Shown here piece after piece: positions 1 to 7,116 of a stretch of 8,491 nt of DNA. The stretch covers positions 1-8,491 of the forward strand of contig JADGBB010000050.1 of assembly GCA_015231715.1 (NCBI GenBank), written 5' to 3'. The stretch comes from Candidatus Omnitrophota bacterium (GTDB lineage Bacteria > Omnitrophota > Koll11 > Tantalellales > Tantalellaceae). A program made the position numbers and the translations under genes. The notes beneath the pieces were generated by a model. That model was not told the DNA's origin, ran no database searches, and saw nothing but the letters and a program-made list of their open reading frames with translations. The stretch's first letter is position 1, and every line of letters starts with the position of its first letter.

Positions 1-2
1 TA

Positions 3-3000
3 TGTGATGTGAAAAGTTCTGAAAAAGTCGGGAAACTTGGATTTAATCCAAGGGCTATACAGAAAGTGTTGGAGATTCTGACAGATCCTAACTCGGATCA
101 TGGTCTAGTGCATGGACACACTGATAACAGGACAGGCCTAGACATTATTTATAATAAATTTCATGATAACGAGGTTGGACCTAATGAGAGGCAGCATGAT
201 GTGACTATTCCTCACGACTGGAAAACAAGAGCGCTTAACCAGGATTTAGTCAGTTATTTGGCGAGTATAAATGATACAGAAAAAATGATAACGGAACTGA
301 AAAAAACATCTATTGATGTAGTTCTTGAGGTTGCTGAAAAAATATTCACAAAGCTGAATAAAGCCAAAAACCAGTATCTTGAGATAGACAATATCGATAA
401 ACAATTTCTATGCATAGTTGAATTTTTTGATCAATATGTTCATGATTTTGCAATAGAACACGGGCTGAATAAAGAAGGGGAAAATATACTGTTTTTTAAT
501 ATGATGTTATACAGTTTTCGTGATAATAAATTATACAAAGCCGCTTTGAGAGAATTGATAGAGGCATTTGAAAGGAATGATACAATTAAAAAAGTTAAGA
601 ACATTTTAGATACAAGGGCTATAGAGTATTTTTTGATAGGGATCAGTAAAGGGTCATCAAAAATATTTCAACAATATTTTGTGGATACTAGCGCGATCAA
701 TTACGAGATAAAAGAAAATCACACCGTAAATTTTTTGGCAGATTATCTTTTAAATAATTATAATGTCAGGAACAAAGTACAAAAAGAATACGAGTATGAG
801 CAAAAGGTTGAACCTTATTTTGAAACTATGAGCATCATTTTTATTCTTAATAAAAATTTGATGCAGAATAGGAACAGAAATATTGACGAAAACATCAAAG
901 AAACCATAGATATATTTTCAGTGTCTTTTTGGTCCGCGAACGAATATAGCGAACAAACATATAGCGAATACATAGATAAGATCAGATTATTATTGGGATT
1001 TTATGAAAAATTATCCGCTAGACCTGCAAAGGGCAATTTGTATGGCAGTAATGAGAACGATAAAAGATTAAACGGAATTTTGACGAAACTGCCGTATAAT
1101 GCCGCGTTTACATATATGGATGTCTATGAATCATTATTCGGAAAAGAAGAGGTAAAACCGAAAGAAAACAGAGAATTAAATGAAATGGTCAAAATGCTAA
1201 AGTCCCGCGATAAGGAGCAGGCACTCAGGTTCTTTTCGGTATATGAGAACCATGAATTTTTTATCAATACTTTGAGGCATATGAAAAATACTCCCGAAAT
1301 AGACCTGATATTTAAAGAAGATAAGGGATTGAGCGATTGGTTATTTAAAGTATTTTTGGACTGTTGGAATGAAGAAAATGAAGCATTGCTGCCGATTTTT
1401 GAAAAAACACGGCCAGATCTTGAGCGAAATAAGCAAGGAGAAGCATATCTTCAAAGTATCGAACTGTATATGAACGATGATAGCAGTTTTATGACGACAG
1501 GGGAATTGAAGATGTTCGGTCTTTTATGTTCGGTTCTGGAATTAGCGGCATTATTGCCGGCTAAAGATATCAAAGAGAGAGCTAATAGAGCAGCGGAACT
1601 TGTGGAGTCAGAAAAGTCCATGGATTTGTATAAAGCTCTTGATCCGAGCGACTGCGGATATATATGGAAATTTCTGAGTAAAACATTTGATCATAATATA
1701 ACTCAAACACCTTTAAGAAATGAAATATACGCAGAAAAAGACAAATACCTGTCACTTCCATTTTTTGTGCTGCCTAGAGACCTGGAAATATCCCGTATAA
1801 CCCGGGTTGAAAAGATCGAACAAGCCGAAAGAATATATTCTAATCTGGTCAGTAATTGCGATAATTTTTACAGGTACAATTGGGATGCCGGAAAAAGATC
1901 GCTTGTAGGTTTTACCGAAAAACATTGTGAATGGCTTCTTCCTTTACACAAGGCATATGCCCAGACCTTACTGAAAAAAGTAAACGATATAAATATTTTG
2001 AGAAATCCTGATGAAGCTATTGAAAATCTGTTCGTTTTAAACAATTTTCTGCCTGAAAGCGAAGGCAAACAAAATATTATAAATAATATTTCCAAGATCT
2101 ATATCGATAAATTGCCCGATGAATACGTAGTCAAACTAATAGATAGATTAATAGAGGCTACCATAATGACACAGGAAATATTGGAGCATATTGTTGACAC
2201 TAAAATGGGTGAACGTAATGGGTATGAATATTACAGAAAAGTATATACAATGAAAAAAAATGAGATTATAAAAAATGGAAATATTAAAACTGATGCGCTG
2301 ATCATAACGGACACTGTTATTGAACGAATGATAACAGGAGGGCAGGCCGAAGAATTATTCAGTTTGATGATATCTTCGAGGGAGAATGATGAAGCTTTAA
2401 GGTCAAAGTTTGTTGAGCATTGGTTCAAGGCTGTTATGTTAACCGAAGGTGCAGGGCAGTATAGCGTAGTTGTTAATAATGACAGGATAGAACTCATAGG
2501 AACAGGGAAATACGACATCATTACTTTTGATGAGTTCATCGAGCGTCTCTATAGCCTCACACCCTCGAAAAAAAGCATGATTTTGCAGAAAATACTAACA
2601 GGTAAGAACGGTATTTTAAATTCCGATACCGGAAGGCAAAGTTTTGCCGGGGTATTAGCTAAGAATATCAAAGGAAATAACGCTGTATCGAGCCTTATAA
2701 CAAAAATAATATTTAAAATGCTTAAAACAACAGAAAAAATCGGGTCAGATAACAATAAAAACGGTTATTTATTTAATTCTGCCACTATAGCTTTTTATTT
2801 TAAAAACATTCTGTTAAAAACATTTCTTCAAAGACCTAGAACCGCGTCAAAACTTACAAATGATGATCTCGGAGGCGTATTGTGGAACAAAAAAAATGAG
2901 TTCACACTGGCTATAAATTCAAGCCGGGATGAATCGTCCAAGCCTTTGAATAAGTTAGATAAAACGGCTTATGTTGAATTTTTGGATAATTACGGGAATA

Positions 3001-6000
3001 AACAAATACCGGTTACTGCCGTCAATAATGTGCGAAAAGTAGCCGAAGATCTGACCGGCGAGATCGAGTACTTTTATGATGTGAAAAACAGTGATTTGCA
3101 GGAAGACAAGAATAAAAGAGCCCAAAGCATGGAAGCAATAGACGTAGTTGTCGAAACATGCCAAAGCCTGGGGGCACTGGGCGTGAGGTTCTTGCAGGTA
3201 TTGGGACAGTACCTGCCGTTGTCTGACGAGTATGAGGCTAGGTTCAGAGACATATATGATAATGCCAAAGGTATGAACAAGTTCACTGCATGGGATACTC
3301 TTTTAAAGGCAGTTGAAAGATATCCCAAAAATTCCGGGCTTAAAAAATATGTCGAAAGTATTGTAAGTATAGACGAAAAACGCGGAGGAGGATCTATCGT
3401 AACCGTATTTAAGGTAAGTATTAAAGATCCGGTTACAGGCGAAATAAGAAAAGAGGTGCTGAAGATAAAAAATCCCAACGCTGAAGGAGAAGTTAAAGAA
3501 GTAGCCGGTAAAGCTATAAAAATAGTCGAAGAGCTGAGGAAAGATGCTAAAGGGAAAAAAGAAAAAGAGCAGTATGATATAGCGTTAAGAATGCTTAAAG
3601 ATATTGTAGATTGGATAGGAAAAGATATAAACGATCCTGATTTTATGAAAATAGATGCGGTTTACCGGGCGGAACATAAAAATTTCACATCCAGTAACGG
3701 AATGATGCTTAGAATACCTGAATCAATGAAACCAAACAATAAGGATATAAAAAGAGAAGAGTTCGTTGAGGGGAAAACGCTTAACAGCATACTAAAGAAT
3801 ATGACACCGGGTAATACCGAGAATAAAAATATTTTAAAACGGGCTACAGAAACCGTAGTTGAGAACTTTATTAGAGATCTGAATGTGCCTTGTGAAATAG
3901 ACGGTAAAAAAGCATATGTAATACACTCGGATATACATTTTGGTAATTATATGCTTTCTCAAAAGAATGAAGTGAGTATGATCGACCGTAATTATTATCT
4001 TGTACTGGATCAAAAAGACAGCGATTTTGTTAAGTCTATTATTGTTCCCAAAAAATCGGGCAAGTTCAAAATGATGGATAACTTTGATAAGCTGAATAAC
4101 TTTATTGATTATTTTGTATCGGTACAAAAGGAGAAAAGGCCTGTTTCAAAGATTGAACGTTTGAAAATAGCTTGGAGTCTTAAAGGCAGAAGAAGCGATT
4201 TAAGTTTGTTGGTAGGATTAATGCAGGAAATGGAAAAAAGAGGATACGATATACCGCTCAAGATAAGGTTAATATTTAAAAACCTTGTTTCAATAAATTC
4301 TATGCTCGCCTCCGCTGAGGCGGGTAAAATTGAAGATTATATGTCAAATACGGCCAGACAAAATAGGAATGAAAATGTCGGTTTTTATGCCACCGCGTTA
4401 GTAGAGTCGAATAATATTCGAGCCCCTAATACATATAACGAAGACGAATGGAATAATTTATCAGAAGATCCGGAGGAATTATTGCGTCTTAAAGCAGAAT
4501 CAGCTCTAGGCCGTAAAATAAACGATATAGAATTTGAAGCTATAAAAAAAGCGCATGATTATGCCGGTGACAAGTTGATCGCCCGGGGGACCGACGGTAA
4601 ATATACATCAGCATATACCCCTGAGGAGATAAGAGAAAAAGCTAAAATACTGAACAAAAAAATAACAGTTATAGAAAATGGAATAAATACAACAAAGACA
4701 ATATTTACAGCCGAACAAAGAAGAAAACTCATGGAATACGGTGTTTGCGGGAACCTGATGGGGAATATGTTAGCGCTTAATGACTCTGAGTTTGAGCGTA
4801 TGATGGTATCTCTGGCAGCGGAACTGGAGAGCGGGTTAAAGGACGGAGTTATAGCAGATGACGTGGATTTGACTGAATGGGCGAACAAAAATATTAAAGA
4901 CCGCGGGATGAAATTGAGTTCGGAATATCAGCGGGAAGAGTTCAAAAAAGGATTGACGGCAATAAGAGAAAACTTGATTAGAAAAGGGTCGCTGTCTTAC
5001 CGGTCTTTATCCGCGGAAAATTCCGCTACCGACGGGAGATCTGTCAAAATCTCCGGGTTTGACGTGAAAACAGCACCGGCGATAGTGCAGTATGAAATGA
5101 TGCGCCAGATACTTAAAGATAATAAATTCATGGATGAAATAGGCGTTATCGCGGACGGAGTAAAGGGAATATACGCCGTCGAAGCGGCTTTGGGGGCTGC
5201 GTCGTACAAAAAAGATGAAGCGCCGGTTGACATATTGGAAAGGTTTATCAATAAAGGCACCTACCGGGATAGTTTTGAAATAGAAAAGCTGAAAGAGTTT
5301 GAGGATATGCTGAAAAGCCTAGGCACGGATCTTGAGGGGGCCAGGAGGGCTACTAAAAAACTTTATGATAGAATGGTTTTTTCCGGCGGGAACATATATT
5401 CGGAAAACGAAAATGCTCATATAGAAGAATTAACACGCGAGTTATTCGGGGCTATAGGACCGGGTCTTGATGCGGCGTCAAGAAAAGATATTGATGCCAC
5501 TATAAAAACCGTGGCGTATATGCATAAAGATCAGAGACGCAAAAACAATGATCCGTATGTATACCATCAGTTGAGGGTCGCTGTTAACGCGGTTAAAATA
5601 TTCGGAGTAGTTGATACTGTTTCACTTATGATAATCATCCTGCATGATACCAGAGAAGATCAGAATGAATATTATAATATGTATAGAGAGTATTACAGAA
5701 ATATGATGAAGACGGATGAAAGCTCAATGTACAAGCATGAAGAAACTATGGCATTCAAACTCAACGCTATTCTTCTTGGAGTCAGGATACTGACTAAACT
5801 TGAAGGCGACGCTAAATACGAAAATTCAAAGTTCAAAGATAAATTGATCGAAGAATTAATTCTGACGGGGGAATATACTGAAAAACAGCTTGAGCGTCCG
5901 TTACTTATAGAATACATGAGAAGGTTGGCAGATCCTAAAAAAAACTATAAACCGGCTGAAAAAGCGGAAGAAACATATTATACGGATGAGTTTGTGCGCA

Positions 6001-7037
6001 GGATGCAGCTGGGAAAACTTTCGGATATTCTTGATATTTTGAGGGACATGAAAACTGTTTTCAAAATCGATCCGGACTTTTCAATAAATTATTTTAACAA
6101 AGTAGTTAATTTTGCCATACCCATATTCATTGAAAAGAGCTCATATCTTGAGAAAGATGACAAAAATAAATTTTATAAAACCATGATAGAAATTTTAGAA
6201 GAACACGAAAATGATACAAGAGCCCTTGATGAAAATTTAAGAAACAGCATGGCCGCGGCTAAGGATCTGGCTCTTTCAAAAATGCGGGTCTCAAATGAAA
6301 AAAACACACGTATGGCAGTGGTTTCCGGGGCGGATACGGGGCAGGATAAAAATATATCAAATACTGTGATCATTGTACTAAAGGGTATTAATAGCGGCAA
6401 AATCAGCGATATGCAAAAAGATCTTAATAACGGCTTGTTCGGTAACGGTTTCGGAGCGGATTCACCTAAAAGGCAGAGAGAGATCGTTCTTATCAACGGC
6501 GATCTTCCGGATTATGAAAATGAACTTCAACAAACCGTGATGCGATTGACAGATCCATTGATGGATAAATATCAGGAAATGAAAAATCTTGTTACTGTTT
6601 TCGCGCCTTCTATTGTATCGGAAAAAATAAGAGATTCGTTTTCCGGGAATAAATACGAAAAAGTAGTTGGAGTTCTAAACGATAGCTACAGCGATCGAGG
6701 AGAGAGCGGTTGTATAGATATAATGGCCAGATATATGTACGCCAGAAAAATATTTACCGTACAGAATTTAAAAAACAGATTGGATAAAGAAACGAACGCG
6801 AAAATTAAAGATGCTTTGACGGTTTCATATAACGCGGCGTTTAAAGGTTTGATCGATTATCATAAAAATATAACAAACGATATGACCATGGATAAATATT
6901 TAGATATGGCCGATGGAAAAGAAGAATTCTTTAAATTTATCTTTTCAAAAGATTTCCTTTTAAATATACAACCGATAGATTGGGGCACAATAACCCAATG
7001 GCAAGAAAGCCAAAAACAAGTCGCTACGTCGTTGTAA
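3..7037 (+). CDS. Giant multidomain protein: unknown helical N-terminus, ABC1/UbiB-like kinase domain, RelA/SpoT-type HD domain (5' partial)
   Basis: The frame runs without a stop from the left edge (TGT GAT GTG AAA) to TAA at 7035-7037. The GTG at 9 is the first start-type codon in view, but only eight bases precede it, so the true start may lie upstream. Residue numbers here count GTG 9 as 1. Layout: 1-~1040 is charged, mostly helical in appearance, perhaps an alpha-solenoid, with no recognised motif; ~1041-1440 is an ABC1/UbiB-like kinase fold; ~1441-1820 is unrecognised; ~1822-2023 is a RelA/SpoT-like HD phosphohydrolase domain; ~2024-2342 is unrecognised. No transmembrane segment is evident, so the visible part looks soluble, although an upstream signal peptide cannot be excluded. 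Typical ABC1 proteins are ~450-550 residues and RelA/SpoT enzymes ~700-750, so this is far larger than either. Cysteines are rare. The domain calls come from motif reading. The function of the whole protein is unknown; coupling of phosphotransfer to nucleotide hydrolysis is only a hypothesis. Confidence 0.9.
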   Translation, partial: CDVKSSEKVGKLGFNPRAIQKVLEILTDPNSDHGLVHGHTDNRTGLDIIYNKFHDNEVGPNERQHDVTIPHDWKTRALNQDLVSYLASINDTEKMITELKKTSIDVVLEVAEKIFTKLNKAKNQYLEIDNIDKQFLCIVEFFDQYVHDFAIEHGLNKEGENILFFNMMLYSFRDNKLYKAALRELIEAFERNDTIKKVKNILDTRAIEYFLIGISKGSSKIFQQYFVDTSAINYEIKENHTVNFLADYLLNNYNVRNKVQKEYEYEQKVEPYFETMSIIFILNKNLMQNRNRNIDENIKETIDIFSVSFWSANEYSEQTYSEYIDKIRLLLGFYEKLSARPAKGNLYGSNENDKRLNGILTKLPYNAAFTYMDVYESLFGKEEVKPKENRELNEMVKMLKSRDKEQALRFFSVYENHEFFINTLRHMKNTPEIDLIFKEDKGLSDWLFKVFLDCWNEENEALLPIFEKTRPDLERNKQGEAYLQSIELYMNDDSSFMTTGELKMFGLLCSVLELAALLPAKDIKERANRAAELVESEKSMDLYKALDPSDCGYIWKFLSKTFDHNITQTPLRNEIYAEKDKYLSLPFFVLPRDLEISRITRVEKIEQAERIYSNLVSNCDNFYRYNWDAGKRSLVGFTEKHCEWLLPLHKAYAQTLLKKVNDINILRNPDEAIENLFVLNNFLPESEGKQNIINNISKIYIDKLPDEYVVKLIDRLIEATIMTQEILEHIVDTKMGERNGYEYYRKVYTMKKNEIIKNGNIKTDALIITDTVIERMITGGQAEELFSLMISSRENDEALRSKFVEHWFKAVMLTEGAGQYSVVVNNDRIELIGTGKYDIITFDEFIERLYSLTPSKKSMILQKILTGKNGILNSDTGRQSFAGVLAKNIKGNNAVSSLITKIIFKMLKTTEKIGSDNNKNGYLFNSATIAFYFKNILLKTFLQRPRTASKLTNDDLGGVLWNKKNEFTLAINSSRDESSKPLNKLDKTAYVEFLDNYGNKQIPVTAVNNVRKVAEDLTGEIEYFYDVKNSDLQEDKNKRAQSMEAIDVVVETCQSLGALGVRFLQVLGQYLPLSDEYEARFRDIYDNAKGMNKFTAWDTLLKAVERYPKNSGLKKYVESIVSIDEKRGGGSIVTVFKVSIKDPVTGEIRKEVLKIKNPNAEGEVKEVAGKAIKIVEELRKDAKGKKEKEQYDIALRMLKDIVDWIGKDINDPDFMKIDAVYRAEHKNFTSSNGMMLRIPESMKPNNKDIKREEFVEGKTLNSILKNMTPGNTENKNILKRATETVVENFIRDLNVPCEIDGKKAYVIHSDIHFGNYMLSQKNEVSMIDRNYYLVLDQKDSDFVKSIIVPKKSGKFKMMDNFDKLNNFIDYFVSVQKEKRPVSKIERLKIAWSLKGRRSDLSLLVGLMQEMEKRGYDIPLKIRLIFKNLVSINSMLASAEAGKIEDYMSNTARQNRNENVGFYATALVESNNIRAPNTYNEDEWNNLSEDPEELLRLKAESALGRKINDIEFEAIKKAHDYAGDKLIARGTDGKYTSAYTPEEIREKAKILNKKITVIENGINTTKTIFTAEQRRKLMEYGVCGNLMGNMLALNDSEFERMMVSLAAELESGLKDGVIADDVDLTEWANKNIKDRGMKLSSEYQREEFKKGLTAIRENLIRKGSLSYRSLSAENSATDGRSVKISGFDVKTAPAIVQYEMMRQILKDNKFMDEIGVIADGVKGIYAVEAALGAASYKKDEAPVDILERFINKGTYRDSFEIEKLKEFEDMLKSLGTDLEGARRATKKLYDRMVFSGGNIYSENENAHIEELTRELFGAIGPGLDAASRKDIDATIKTVAYMHKDQRRKNNDPYVYHQLRVAVNAVKIFGVVDTVSLMIIILHDTREDQNEYYNMYREYYRNMMKTDESSMYKHEETMAFKLNAILLGVRILTKLEGDAKYENSKFKDKLIEELILTGEYTEKQLERPLLIEYMRRLADPKKNYKPAEKAEETYYTDEFVRRMQLGKLSDILDILRDMKTVFKIDPDFSINYFNKVVNFAIPIFIEKSSYLEKDDKNKFYKTMIEILEEHENDTRALDENLRNSMAAAKDLALSKMRVSNEKNTRMAVVSGADTGQDKNISNTVIIVLKGINSGKISDMQKDLNNGLFGNGFGADSPKRQREIVLINGDLPDYENELQQTVMRLTDPLMDKYQEMKNLVTVFAPSIVSEKIRDSFSGNKYEKVVGVLNDSYSDRGESGCIDIMARYMYARKIFTVQNLKNRLDKETNAKIKDALTVSYNAAFKGLIDYHKNITNDMTMDKYLDMADGKEEFFKFIFSKDFLLNIQPIDWGTITQWQESQKQVATSL
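3129..4325 (+). other. ABC1/UbiB (ADCK)-like kinase domain within the giant protein
   Basis: Motifs occur in the ABC1 order and spacing. A helix ending FLQVLGQ (V1064-Q1067) sits where the family has KxGQ. Next come a nucleotide loop GGGSIVTVFK (G1126-S1129), a VLKIKNP strand with K1152 as the VAVK-type lysine, and E1222-x-x-N1225 resembling the family's E-A-x-N. EFVEGKTL (1251-1258) resembles the ABC1 'MEFVDG' hinge. The catalytic loop is HSDIHFGN (H1306, D1308, N1313), equivalent to HADPHPGN. A metal-binding D1326 in MIDRNYY lies 13 residues after N1313, where DFG would be. The helix near YDIPLKIRLIFKNL resembles the C-terminal ABC1 helix. Departures from the family are the missing lysine of KxGQ, GGGS replacing AAAS, and D1326 not followed by FG. 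Known members act in ubiquinone biosynthesis or lipid-linked processes. A generic aminoglycoside-phosphotransferase-like kinase is the main alternative. The lysine, catalytic Asp, Asn and metal Asp are all present, so activity is plausible. Confidence 0.72.
5472..6075 (+). other. RelA/SpoT-type HD hydrolase domain within the giant protein, no synthetase
   Basis: The signature HKDQRRKNNDPYVYH (H1839-H1853) closely follows the RelA/SpoT HD start HxxQxRKxGxPYxxH, including the R1844-K1845 pair that contacts the guanine base in known enzymes. It is followed by ILHDTRED (H1879, D1880, E1883, D1884), matching LHDVVED. LLGVRILTKL (~1922-1931) matches the family's LVDGVTKL. KLSDILDILRDMKT (2003-2016) matches KLADRLHNMRT, where D2006 or D2009 would be the last metal ligand. 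All expected Mn-binding positions can therefore be filled. H1853 to H1879 is 26 residues, against 24 in classical Rel enzymes. From the HD aspartate to the last aspartate is ~126-129 residues, against ~66, so ~60 residues are inserted. No ppGpp synthetase, TGS or ACT domain follows, so this would be a hydrolase-only arrangement as in Mesh1/SAH-type proteins. Substrate (p)ppGpp is inferred from family resemblance. Another nucleotide pyrophosphate is possible. Confidence 0.8.
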
Positions 7038-7062
7038 TTAATTGTGTTATGGCAAGAAATAC

Positions 7063-7090
7063 TTGGATATTGCGGTTAATGTGTTATAAT
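7063..7090 (+). promoter_or_regulatory. Probable sigma70-type extended -10 promoter for the second gene
   Basis: A perfect TATAAT (7085-7090) is preceded by TG at 7082-7083, giving the extended -10 form TGTTATAAT. The best -35 candidate is TTGGAT (7063-7068), a weak match apart from its TTG, with a 16-base spacer. Transcription would start near 7096-7100, leaving a 5' leader of only ~17-21 bases before ATG 7117. No Shine-Dalgarno sequence is visible before ATG 7117 or ATG 7123, so initiation may be SD-independent. The region is AT-rich, so a chance TATAAT is possible, but the position just ahead of a signal-peptide start supports it. The rest of the 79-base gap shows no terminator. Confidence 0.6.
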
Positions 7091-7116
7091 ATTATAAAGT
7101 TATATATAAACAAAAT

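Noticed and set aside
9..11. GTG at 9 as the definite start of the giant gene
   Set aside because: The frame is open to the window edge and there are too few upstream bases to judge a ribosome-binding site, so the gene is treated as 5' partial.
3074..3478. Minus-strand open frame of 134 codons, and several shorter ones opposite the giant gene
   Set aside because: They lie wholly antisense to a strongly coding frame and their translations are serine/isoleucine/phenylalanine-rich without motifs. They are shadows of the + strand gene.
6980..7012. Two small adjacent hairpins near the end of the giant gene (TTGGG/CCCAA and TGGC/GCCA) as a possible terminator
   Set aside because: Both lie inside the coding frame, stems are only 4-5 bp, and no T-run follows. 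Nothing in 7038-7116 looks like an intrinsic terminator either.
6998..7059. Direct repeat ATGGCAAGAAA at 6998-7008 and 7049-7059
   Set aside because: Only 11 bases, two copies, one inside the coding region. No further copies seen and no flanking structure suggesting a site or mobile element.
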